A stretch of 39,825 bases of DNA from a virus: positions 1-39,825 of IMG/VR virus record IMGVR_UViG_3300045977_000264. One strand, given 5' to 3'. Numbering within the stretch: the first letter of the stretch is position 1; every line of letters begins with the position of its first letter. The translations under genes and the position numbers were made by a program. Below, in pieces: positions 7,170 to 12,619 of this stretch. The notes beneath the pieces were generated by a model that made no database searches, was not told the origin of the DNA, and worked only from the letters and a program-made list of their open reading frames with translations.

Positions 7170-7282
7170 CGTCGAAATCGCACTCCATCGCAGGCGGCAC
7201 ACTCACACCAGACACGGCCAATGAGCTTGACGTGCCCGATCTCACGACAGACCGGACACGGACGAACATCTGGCGTCAGAAT
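7166..7282 (-). CDS. 38-residue zinc-ribbon peptide with non-AUG start
   Basis: A short frame joins the ssDNA-binding-like gene to the primase. It reads ILTPDVRPCPVCREIGHVKL then IGRVWCECAACDGVRFRR. CPVC and CECAAC give a C-x2-C...C-x-C-x2-C zinc ribbon. Its stop overlaps the primase start as ATGA, and its only possible starts are ATT (7282-7280) or CTG (7279-7277), which overlap the upstream stop. This tight double coupling and the cysteine pattern argue for a real gene with a rare start codon. Phage zinc ribbons next to primases often bind DNA or primase; the role here is inferred. Confidence 0.5.
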   Translation of the reverse strand: MLTPDVRPCPVCREIGHVKLIGRVWCECAACDGVRFRR

Positions 7283-7932
7283 GGGTTGTCGTCGTCGCTC
7301 GGGTGTTGCCGGCTCGGCAAGCTCCCAGGCGAGGTAGGAAACTTTCCCGAGCGGCCTTCCTCACTCTCCTTGGCCCAATCCTCGATGGATTGGCCATACA
7401 CCCAGGGAAGCCAGTCGAGGTTCTGGAAGGGCCGTCCCTCAGCGACAGACCATGCCACGGACGACGTCTGGACCTGGTAGGGCGCCAGCCCTTCCGGGTA
7501 CTGACTCACGCTCGCGACGTTATGGTAGGTCTTCTCGCCCTTCTCGCTTTTGACGACCTTGTGGGCGACCTGAACCAGAATCGGCATGCCGATCAGCTGG
7601 CGCGGATCAAGCTTCTCGCCTTCGGCCGGCGCCGTTCCGCGAACACCTGCCACAATCTTGTAGAAGGTGCTGTTATCACGGAGCGACCAGGTATACCGTT
7701 GCCCAAGAATGAACGGCTTGCCGTCCGCCTTCTTCTTGGCGATCTCGTAGCAAAGGATCAGCTCGCGGCGCGAATACGGCTCGCCCTTGTCGCTCTTGGC
7801 TTCATGATGGCCAACATCAAACAAGCCGACGATGGCCCCTGGATGATTCCCGCTGGGGCAGAGTTCATAGTTGTTCTCGCCTCCCTTCGTGCTTTCCATC
7901 GTCCAAGGATCAGAAGTGGTTGCGGTAGACAT
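7276..7932 (-). CDS. Single-stranded-DNA-binding-like phage protein
   Basis: This is a 218-residue protein with a GGAG Shine-Dalgarno ahead of ATG 7932. The core (about 20-135: CPSGNHPGAIVGLFDVGHHE, KGEPYSRRELILCYEI, DPRQLIGMPILVQVAHKV) matches the style of the phage OB-fold or DUF669-like family that acts in replication and recombination. It ends in an acidic tip DDDNPF, the arrangement SSB proteins use to recruit partners. It lies between a Gp157-like gene and the primase. Probable role: coating single-stranded phage DNA. Assignment is by pattern and context, not by a diagnostic catalytic motif. Confidence 0.75.
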   Translation of the reverse strand: MSTATTSDPWTMESTKGGENNYELCPSGNHPGAIVGLFDVGHHEAKSDKGEPYSRRELILCYEIAKKKADGKPFILGQRYTWSLRDNSTFYKIVAGVRGTAPAEGEKLDPRQLIGMPILVQVAHKVVKSEKGEKTYHNVASVSQYPEGLAPYQVQTSSVAWSVAEGRPFQNLDWLPWVYGQSIEDWAKESEEGRSGKFPTSPGSLPSRQHPSDDDNPF

Positions 7933-7971
7933 CGGAATCTCCGAATAGGTGAAGAGTGTGAAGAAACGGAA

Positions 7972-8532
7972 TCATCGGATGCGTAGGTGAGTACCGACGT
8001 GGACATCGAAGCCCTCGGGCAACGAGCCCAAGCGATAGGCTTCGATCGCGGCTTGGCCGTCGAGCTCGACGCGGACGCGCTTGAGCTCGGCCGGGATGGT
8101 CTCTGGCTCTCCAGGCCAGCGAATCGTGGGAACCGAGTTCCGCTGGACGGACAGTTTGAAGCGTGGGGTGGCGAGCTTCGTCCGATTGAGCGCCGTCATC
8201 GTCGAGCGCAGGTACTCTCTGAGGCCGTTGCCCCGATTCTCCGCTGCTCGATACAGGGATCGCAGCCGCTCGATTTCAACCTTGTAGGCTTGGGCCTCGG
8301 ACTCAGCTTCGCGGATCAAGGCCGCAACGCCTTCCGCCTTGGATTCAAGGTTCAATTCAAGCGCATCAAGTTCCTCTTCAATTCCCAGCGGCAGCTCGCC
8401 GCCCAACGATTCGATCTCATGATCAATCTTGTCGAAGGCCGCCGGCAGCTCGTAGAGATGAAGCACGGATGTTCTCCTTGCCGTGAGACCGGCCTCGTAT
8501 TCGGCCCGGCTTTCGATCATGTGTTCAGGCAT
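7972..8532 (-). CDS. Siphovirus Gp157-like protein
   Basis: This is a 186-residue, mostly helical protein. It follows the Gp157 family pattern: MLHLYELPAAFDKI-like N-terminus (here SVLHLYELPAAFDKIDHEIE), a central coiled coil with ESEAQAYKVEIERLRSLYRA, then LREYLRSTMTALNRTKLATP and RFKLSVQRNSVPTI. Members are found in early modules of Gram-positive and Gram-negative siphophages and have been linked to resistance or DNA metabolism, but no activity is firmly established. The first ATG at 8532 overlaps the preceding stop by 8 bp. The downstream gap to the ssDNA-binding-like gene is 39 bp. Confidence 0.85.
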   Translation of the reverse strand: MPEHMIESRAEYEAGLTARRTSVLHLYELPAAFDKIDHEIESLGGELPLGIEEELDALELNLESKAEGVAALIREAESEAQAYKVEIERLRSLYRAAENRGNGLREYLRSTMTALNRTKLATPRFKLSVQRNSVPTIRWPGEPETIPAELKRVRVELDGQAAIEAYRLGSLPEGFDVHVGTHLRIR

Positions 8533-8719
8533 TGATCACGACACCTTTCTTCTGCGAATAGGCACGCTTGGGACGAGGTCCGAGGATGATGTCGATTTCT
8601 CCAGCGGAAAGATGATCTGGCAGACCGCAACGCGTCTTGGCATCCTTCGCCTGGCGGATGCGGAGGATGTTCCGCTGGATCTCGGCGTGATCCGCCTCAA
8701 CCAAACCGGTTTCGCTCAT
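8525..8719 (-). CDS. Small hypothetical early protein
   Basis: This is a 64-residue protein that I do not recognise. It starts MSETGLVEADHAEIQRNILR and ends AYSQKKGVVINA, with an amphipathic helical first half and basic end. A GAGG Shine-Dalgarno precedes ATG 8719, which overlaps the upstream stop as ATGA; its own stop overlaps the Gp157-like start by 8 bp. Coupling at both ends supports expression. Confidence 0.7.
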   Translation of the reverse strand: MSETGLVEADHAEIQRNILRIRQAKDAKTRCGLPDHLSAGEIDIILGPRPKRAYSQKKGVVINA

Positions 8720-9105
8720 ATCTCGACCTCCTTGTCGGTGATCGAGATGGTGTCGTCGAGGTCGAAGCCGTCCTCGTCGCCGAGGATGTCGACCAGGGCG
8801 TTCCAGAAGGCGGCTTCCTTGACGGCTCGAGAGGATGGCGTTTCCTCGGGTGTGGCGAGTCCAAGTCGTCGCGAAAATCCGCTCTTGATGAACTCGGTGA
8901 ACTCGACGTCCACCTCGACGCGATGGGGATTCCACGTCAGCGGCATCCGCGAGACGTCGTTGCCACGCAAGATCCAGACTTCGTCGCCGAAGCTGAGTGC
9001 GTCGATGTCGCAGGCGATCATCGCCGCCGCCAGATTCTCGCGATGTTCCCGGTCACCGGGATAACTCAGCACCGGTCGCAGGTAATCAAATAAATTCTTG
9101 CTCAT
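8716..9105 (-). CDS. Hypothetical acidic early protein
   Basis: This is a 129-residue protein of unknown function. The N-terminal part (MSKNLFDYLRPVLSYPGDRE) is helical, and the C-terminus is strongly acidic (ILGDEDGFDLDDTISITDKE). The start is unambiguous because the ATG at 9105 is preceded by AAGGAGGTGATCC, a full-length complement of the 16S rRNA 3' end. It is therefore likely one of the best-translated early genes. Small, acidic, highly expressed early phage proteins are often host-takeover or anti-defence factors; that is speculation here. Confidence 0.75.
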   Translation of the reverse strand: MSKNLFDYLRPVLSYPGDREHRENLAAAMIACDIDALSFGDEVWILRGNDVSRMPLTWNPHRVEVDVEFTEFIKSGFSRRLGLATPEETPSSRAVKEAAFWNALVDILGDEDGFDLDDTISITDKEVEI

Positions 9106-9120
9106 TGGATCACCTCCTTG
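9106..9120 (-). promoter_or_regulatory. Perfect extended Shine-Dalgarno
   Basis: The coding strand reads AAGGAGGTGATCC two bases before ATG 9105. This is complementary to the entire 3' tail of bacterial 16S rRNA. Most other genes here have short or no Shine-Dalgarno, so this site stands out. Confidence 0.75.
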
Positions 9121-9166
9121 TGATCAGCCGGTTGACTTTCCGTACCGACGCGTTCACAATTGCCAT
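9110..9166 (-). CDS. Possible 18-residue leader peptide
   Basis: ATG 9166 follows AGGAGAACCGATTC and opens MAIVNASVRKVNRLITRR. The stop lies inside the extended Shine-Dalgarno of the next gene, four bases before its ATG. Ribosomes ending here would sit on that site, suggesting coupling or regulation. It is too short to judge by composition. Confidence 0.3.
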   Translation of the reverse strand: MAIVNASVRKVNRLITRR

Positions 9167-9217
9167 GAATCGGTTCTCCTGTTGCGGGAGGATCACACCA
9201 GCCGGGGGTCTCGCCAG

Positions 9218-9234
9218 AGGCCCTCGGCCTTTTT
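9218..9234 (+). terminator. Weak rho-independent-like hairpin
   Basis: AGGCC, a 3-nt loop CTC, GGCCT and a run of five T form a small terminator-like hairpin on the + strand. No rightward gene is known to end here, so it would only stop antisense transcription into the early operon. The stem is short and the call is tentative. Confidence 0.25.
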
Positions 9235-9246
9235 CACGTCCACAAA

Positions 9247-9522
9247 TCACACCGCGGCTCTCCGGTCCTCCTCGACCGGTTCGAGCCGCCTCTCGATCTG
9301 CTCGCACTCCTCGGGCGTCAGTCCAAACGCCCGCCCATTGACCGGATGACGAGCTGGCCTGATCCCCAAACGGTGAATCAGATCCAGAACCGTCGTCGAC
9401 TTCACGCGCAGATCTCGGGCCAGTTGGGCAGCCGTTTTGACCACTTGGGACTCCGTAGATAGACACAGCATTAGCTGCCATTCACTCGTACTGTGTAGGT
9501 TACTGTAATTCCGAATCGTCAT
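9247..9522 (-). CDS. HTH regulator opening the leftward early operon
   Basis: This is a 91-residue protein. Residues about 27-52 (VVKTAAQLARDLRVKSTTVL and following DLIHRLG) form a helix-turn-helix, followed by IRPARHPVNGRAFGLTPEEC, a wing-like turn, and a short C-terminal helix. It resembles MerR/excisionase-like or Cro-like phage regulators. It is the first gene of the leftward operon and is divergent from the repressor, so a Cro- or CII-like role is likely. A GTCAATGAC palindrome lies two bases upstream of its ATG, where a bound repressor would block both promoter and ribosome access. Confidence 0.72.
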   Translation of the reverse strand: MTIRNYSNLHSTSEWQLMLCLSTESQVVKTAAQLARDLRVKSTTVLDLIHRLGIRPARHPVNGRAFGLTPEECEQIERRLEPVEEDRRAAV

Positions 9523-9604
9523 TTGTCAATGACTGTGTTGCATATTCCAAGGATAATTCGTAATGTCATTGACTATCACGATTTACGTTGGCATCAATGA
9601 AGGC
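9523..9604. promoter_or_regulatory. Lysogeny switch: divergent promoter region with two operators
   Basis: This divergent intergenic region carries two 9-bp palindromes that are reverse complements of each other: GTCAATGAC (9525-9533) and GTCATTGAC (9565-9573), 40 bp apart. They are good operator candidates for the repressor encoded at 9605. A possible rightward promoter is TTGCAT (9538-9543), 17 bp, TAATGT (9561-9566), whose -10 would overlap the second operator and allow autoregulation. The leftward promoter is not clear by eye. Confidence 0.55.
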
Positions 9605-10141
9605 ATGGGCTGGCGAGAGAAGCTGAAAGCGGCACGTGAGGCTCGACGGCTGAGCCAGGTCGAGCTGGCCAACCAGCTCAATCTGTCTCAATCCGCCGTG
9701 GCACGCTGGGAGAAGGGGCCGAACAAGCCTGACGTCGTCTGGCTGATCCAGCTCGCCAAGGTGCTCGCCTTCGATGTGGCGTGGCTGCTCAACGACGAGC
9801 GGCCCGATGATCCGCCCAGCGTTCAGGAGCTGGCCGTACGGACCACGTTCGAGAAGGTGCTGGCCTTGAACGGGTCTGATGAAACGCTGGCGATCTTGCT
9901 CCGTGGCAGCCATCACGCTCGCGAGTACGCCGAGGAGCTAGGTCGAGTCGCGATCAAGCCATCACGGACAGATCCGAGCCGCCGCGACGACGTCGTTGCA
10001 GCAGACCGTAAGCCACTTCCCAGACTTCTTCCGCGGGTCCGTGTCCCACTCCGCCAACGGCATCAGCACGAGGTCGAGCTCGACGATCGCCCCGCTCGGA
10101 GCCAGCCGGTATCGACCACGAAGCTCCGTCGCAAGAAATGA
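9605..10141 (+). CDS. CI-like HTH_3 phage repressor
   Basis: This is a 178-residue protein with a classic Cro/CI helix-turn-helix at the N-terminus: WREKLKAAREARRLSQVELA, NQLNLSQSAVARWEKGPNKP, then LIQLAKVLAFDVAWLL. It should maintain lysogeny by binding the GTCAWTGAC operators just upstream. There is no LexA-type peptidase domain, so induction would not be by RecA-stimulated self-cleavage. ATG 9605 is preferred over ATG 9563 because the latter would place an operator inside the gene. Beyond about residue 115 the sequence becomes Arg-rich and irregular, which suggests that the last 180 bp is constrained by the antisense gene 9962-10192. Confidence 0.85.
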   Translation: MGWREKLKAAREARRLSQVELANQLNLSQSAVARWEKGPNKPDVVWLIQLAKVLAFDVAWLLNDERPDDPPSVQELAVRTTFEKVLALNGSDETLAILLRGSHHAREYAEELGRVAIKPSRTDPSRRDDVVAADRKPLPRLLPRVRVPLRQRHQHEVELDDRPARSQPVSTTKLRRKK

Positions 10142-10192
10142 CGATGGCCCATCAGCCCGTGGTATGTCCGCATCGGAATGCCTGGCTTCCAT
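9962..10192 (-). CDS. Hypothetical protein antisense to the repressor 3' end
   Basis: This is a 76-residue protein with protein-like composition: FLATELRGRYRLAPSGAIVE then LDLVLMPLAEWDTDPRKKSG. It looks like a small beta-rich domain of unknown family. ATG 10192 has an AGGAG Shine-Dalgarno at good spacing. It overlaps the repressor antisense over 180 bp. Of the two overlapping frames in 9985-10141, this one has the more natural residue pattern. Its transcription would oppose repressor transcription, so it could act as protein or as antisense RNA. Confidence 0.6.
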   Translation of the reverse strand: MEARHSDADIPRADGPSSFLATELRGRYRLAPSGAIVELDLVLMPLAEWDTDPRKKSGKWLTVCCNDVVAAARICP

Positions 10193-10262
10193 TGTCGGCT
10201 CCTGAATCCGATGGAGGATGAGGGGAAAGCGGACCGGAAGCGATAGGCCAACAAAGATAGGA

Positions 10263-10340
10263 TGTCCGGCCGATTCCGGACAAGAAAATTCCGAGAGAGC
10301 ATGGAATTATTCTTGACACACATCGAGCATAATCTATGGT
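10263..10340 (+). promoter_or_regulatory. Rightward promoter with two inverted repeats
   Basis: TTGACA (10313-10318), 16 bp, TATGGT (10335-10340) forms a good housekeeping-type promoter. The predicted start, about 10347, nearly coincides with ATG 10349, so the message may be leaderless. Upstream lie TGTCCGG-6-CCGGACA (10263-10269, 10276-10282) and AATTCC-10-GGAATT (10287-10292, 10303-10308), both plausible operator sites. Confidence 0.5.
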
Positions 10341-10348
10341 GGTGTGGC

Positions 10349-10534
10349 ATGAGCACCAGCACCAACCCTCGGCAATATCACACGCTGCGAATCAAGCCCC
10401 AGGTCCACGCCTGGCTGATCCGGCTGGCGCGGAAGTGGCAGCTCACCTATGGGGGACAACCCTCGGCGGGGAAAGCCCTCGAGAGGCTCTGCCGGTGGAC
10501 CGAGCTCGGAATCCAAGATGAGAGGCGAAAATGA
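10349..10534 (+). CDS. Small possible DNA-binding protein
   Basis: This is a 61-residue protein: a polar start, then YHTLRIKPQVHAWLIRLARK, then GQPSAGKALERLCRWTELGI. The strand followed by two helices and the basic, HTLRIKP-type start recall ribbon-helix-helix (Arc/CopG-like) regulators, though the match is by shape only. It begins at or next to the predicted transcription start and overlaps the next gene as ATGA. It may control the rightward accessory cassette. Confidence 0.55.
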   Translation: MSTSTNPRQYHTLRIKPQVHAWLIRLARKWQLTYGGQPSAGKALERLCRWTELGIQDERRK

Positions 10535-10920
10535 AGCTATGCGGGGCCTTCGCGACGGCCCTGATCCTGCTCGCGACCAATCCCACCCCTGCCGCGTTCC
10601 TCATCGACAAGATCGAGGTAAATAATCGCCACTATGATCAGGAGGCGGACATCGCGATCACGTTCAACCAGGCGCCAGACTTCGTGGCCGTTGATTCGAG
10701 AGGCCGAGCCGCCCATGGGTTGCAGCTGTATTTCGCCCCCCGAGGCGTGCCCAATGAGCCCTGGAACATCTCCATCCTGGGCCGGGTGAATGAGGGTGAC
10801 ACGCTTGGCTCAGTCAGATTCCGCAATGGCCCCGCCAGCATCGACTATGATGGTCCGGACCTCGATTTCCCCTCAGGTGGCTGGGGTTCAATCCGCGTAG
10901 TAGTTCCCGTAGGCAGCTGA
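10531..10920 (+). CDS. Exported protein of unknown function
   Basis: This is a 129-residue protein with a clear signal peptide (MKLCGAFATALILLATNPTP then AAF). The mature part is predicted to be beta-rich (FLIDKIEVNNRHYDQEADIA, GLQLYFAPRG, GGWGSIRVVVPVGS), like a small extracellular beta-sandwich. It is coupled by ATGA to the upstream gene and lies in a cassette next to the repressor, a usual place for lysogenic-conversion genes. It probably acts in the periplasm or on the cell surface of the lysogen; a role in superinfection exclusion is only a guess. Confidence 0.7.
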   Translation: MKLCGAFATALILLATNPTPAAFLIDKIEVNNRHYDQEADIAITFNQAPDFVAVDSRGRAAHGLQLYFAPRGVPNEPWNISILGRVNEGDTLGSVRFRNGPASIDYDGPDLDFPSGGWGSIRVVVPVGS

Positions 10921-10955
10921 CGATCCACCACCACCCCGAAAGGGAGGAGAAGACG

Positions 10956-11219
10956 ATGAGTTACGCCTGGGCATTGGCGACGGCAGACGCAGAGACTCAG
11001 CAACAGGCCACCTTTGCAGACGTGATTGGGGTTCCGGTAGAGGACGTGCAAAGCTTCGGACCAGCAATCACCGGATTGTGCGTCTTTCGTGTCGCACGCC
11101 GGCTGAGCACGAAGCAACGCAAAGCCTTGAGCTCGCATGGATACAAGTGGGCTTTTTGGCGGATGCGCAATCGATCGGTTAGCGGCCGGTACACTCCTAC
11201 GATCCAGGGTTGGCACTGA
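10956..11219 (+). CDS. Hypothetical accessory protein
   Basis: This is an 87-residue protein of unknown family with a strong Shine-Dalgarno (AGGGAGGAG, then AAGACG, then ATG). It begins MSYAWALATADAETQQQATF and has a basic second half (RRLSTKQRKALSSHGYKWAF). No signal peptide or membrane segment is visible. The stop overlaps the next start as TGATG. Confidence 0.65.
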   Translation: MSYAWALATADAETQQQATFADVIGVPVEDVQSFGPAITGLCVFRVARRLSTKQRKALSSHGYKWAFWRMRNRSVSGRYTPTIQGWH

Positions 11220-11524
11220 TGGCGCCGTCAAGATCCGAAACCGGAATGTCGGCCCAGCGTCATATCTGGCGGCGCTGGGGTCGCATTATTAAGGATGCCG
11301 GCGGCGAGGTGCCGTATCTGCTCGACGATCGCACTTTCAGCTTCACGGCAAGCTATGACCTGATCGGCACACCCGACGCCTGGTGGTCGCTGAAAGCCGA
11401 GACATTCGAGCTCGGCGCCCTACGTGGCCGGGTGGGCGTCGTCGCCCCTGAGCCCTCATCGCTGCTCTTGCTTCTTCTTGGCCTCCCGATGCTTCTGGTC
11501 GTTAGCCGAAAGCAGCCAGGATAG
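11219..11524 (+). CDS. PEP-CTERM sorting-signal protein
   Basis: This is a 101-residue protein whose last 27 residues form a textbook PEP-CTERM tail: VVAPEPSS, a hydrophobic run LLLLLLGLPMLLVV, then the basic end SRKQPG. In bacteria with exosortase (many Planctomycetes, Verrucomicrobia and some Proteobacteria) this signal is cleaved and the protein is delivered to the surface or the extracellular matrix. No N-terminal signal peptide is visible, which is unusual for the class; the gene may be a truncated fusion. The start ATG 11219 is coupled by TGATG. The 51 bp encoding the tail recurs at 12341-12391. Confidence 0.7.
   Translation: MAPSRSETGMSAQRHIWRRWGRIIKDAGGEVPYLLDDRTFSFTASYDLIGTPDAWWSLKAETFELGALRGRVGVVAPEPSSLLLLLLGLPMLLVVSRKQPG
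11432..11482 (+). repeat. PEP-CTERM-encoding direct repeat, copy 1
   Basis: These 51 bp (VGVVAPEPSSLLLLLLG) match 12341-12391 at 48 positions. All three differences are synonymous third-codon changes. The two copies flank the methyltransferase gene 11548-12330. Confidence 0.85.
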
Positions 11525-11547
11525 CGCTTTTGTCGCGCTCGCTCCCC

Positions 11548-12330
11548 ATGATGGACTGGCAGCTCATTCAAGCCGACGCCCGCCGCATCCCGCTTGCCAA
11601 TAAGAGCGTGGATCTCGTGATCGGCTCGCCACCCTATACGGACCGCCGCAGCTACGGGATCAATGCCAGCCGTGCCATCGAGCCCTGGATCAAGTGGATG
11701 CTTGACGTGACCCGCGAGGCCATTCGGGTATCCCGTGGGCTCGTCATCTGGGTGTGTGCTGGCGATGGTGGGGTGAATTACTCGCCTGCTCCCGAGGGGC
11801 TTTTGTACCTTGCCAATCGAGAGGGAATCCAGACGCCACGGCCTGACTACTGGCTTGCCAACAAGCCGCCATCGGGCCGCAAGTGGTTCTCCAACATGCT
11901 GGAGTATTGCCTCGTGTTTGGCGATCCCCACTACTTCGACCCGGCCCCCCTCGCGACTCCGCTCAAATACACCAACGGCGGGGCATTCCGTCAGCGGGGC
12001 ACGAACGGCGAGCGCAAGGCGGGGAGCGCGTACCCGGCGCACAAGATCCGCAAGACAGTGCCCAACGTCTTCCGTGTGAGTGTGGGTGGCGGCCTCATGG
12101 GGCATCCCCTCGCGACGGAGAACGAGGCCCCCTACCCCGTCGATGTGCCCCGCCGCTTCGTCGTCTCGTGCTGCCCAGCTGGGGGGCTCGTGCTCGATCC
12201 CTTCGGTGGCGGCGGTTCAACCGCTCAGGCATGCCAGGAAGAAGGGCGGCGCTGCCTGTCGATGGACATTCGCCGATCGCAATGCGAGCTAAGCCGCAGA
12301 CGGCTCACCGGTCAGCTCACGTTCTTCTAG
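11548..12330 (+). CDS. Second DNA methyltransferase (beta-class, SPPY)
   Basis: This is a 260-residue N4/N6-type DNA methyltransferase. The catalytic motif is GSPPYTDRRSYG (SPPY at 27-30), and the AdoMet motif LDPFGGGGSTAQAC is near the C-terminus, so it is beta class. SPPY favours N4-cytosine but does not exclude N6-adenine. It has no target-recognition extension and no partner nuclease. It is on the opposite strand to the other methyltransferase and lies in the lysogeny-side accessory cassette, so it may be expressed in the prophage. ATG 11548 is preferred over upstream TTG 11530; no Shine-Dalgarno is evident. It is precisely flanked by the two PEP-CTERM-encoding repeats. Confidence 0.88.
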   Translation: MMDWQLIQADARRIPLANKSVDLVIGSPPYTDRRSYGINASRAIEPWIKWMLDVTREAIRVSRGLVIWVCAGDGGVNYSPAPEGLLYLANREGIQTPRPDYWLANKPPSGRKWFSNMLEYCLVFGDPHYFDPAPLATPLKYTNGGAFRQRGTNGERKAGSAYPAHKIRKTVPNVFRVSVGGGLMGHPLATENEAPYPVDVPRRFVVSCCPAGGLVLDPFGGGGSTAQACQEEGRRCLSMDIRRSQCELSRRRLTGQLTFF

Positions 12331-12340
12331 GGCACGTCCA

Positions 12341-12436
12341 GTAGGCGTCGTCGCCCCCGAGCCCTCATCGCTGCTCTTGCTTCTTCTCGGCGGCTCGCTG
12401 CTGCTCCTGGCATGGCACGCAATGCGGCGTGCCTAG
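12341..12436 (+). pseudogene. Orphan PEP-CTERM tail fragment (repeat copy 2)
   Basis: Following the methyltransferase stop in another frame, these bases read VGVVAPEPSSLLLLLLGG, then SLLLLAWHAMRRA and a stop. That is a complete PEP-CTERM tail with no start codon of its own. The first 51 bp duplicate the tail of the gene at 11219-11524. It looks like the left-over end of a second PEP-CTERM gene. It overlaps antisense the 3' end of 12365-12619, whose C-terminus RAAEKKQEQR is the reverse reading of the leucine codons. Confidence 0.75.
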
Positions 12437-12619
12437 CGGAACTCTGGGTTTGAGTCGTGCTCTTTTATGGATAGCGATGTCAGTCTTGCCTCGTGCCACC
12501 GCCTCGTAGGCCACATCACCCGCTGCCAGGCGAGCACAGACCACCCGTAAATTATGCCCCAGACAATCATCAAGCCCCAGACGGCACGGAGCCAGCGGTG
12601 AAAGATCGCACGTAGTCAT
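12365..12619 (-). CDS. Cysteine-containing hypothetical at the late-operon end
   Basis: This is an 84-residue protein coupled to the preceding gene by TAATG. Cysteines recur (TTCDLSPLAPCRLGLDDC, VVCARLAAGDVAYEAVARGK, TPHCVPCQEQ); the last pair is zinc-knuckle-like. No family is recognised. It is the last gene of the late operon. Its last 24 codons overlap the orphan PEP-CTERM fragment, so its C-terminus was probably replaced by that duplication. Confidence 0.5.
   Translation of the reverse strand: MTTCDLSPLAPCRLGLDDCLGHNLRVVCARLAAGDVAYEAVARGKTDIAIHKRARLKPRVPLGTPHCVPCQEQQRAAEKKQEQR

Noticed and set aside
8997-9341. Rightward frame antisense to 8716-9105 and the leader region
   Set aside because: Its composition is shadow-like, and it would cover the perfect Shine-Dalgarno of the real minus-strand gene.
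9563-9604. ATG 9563 as the repressor start
   Set aside because: It would add 14 residues unlike the HTH family and place an operator palindrome inside the gene; ATG 9605 begins directly before the conserved domain.
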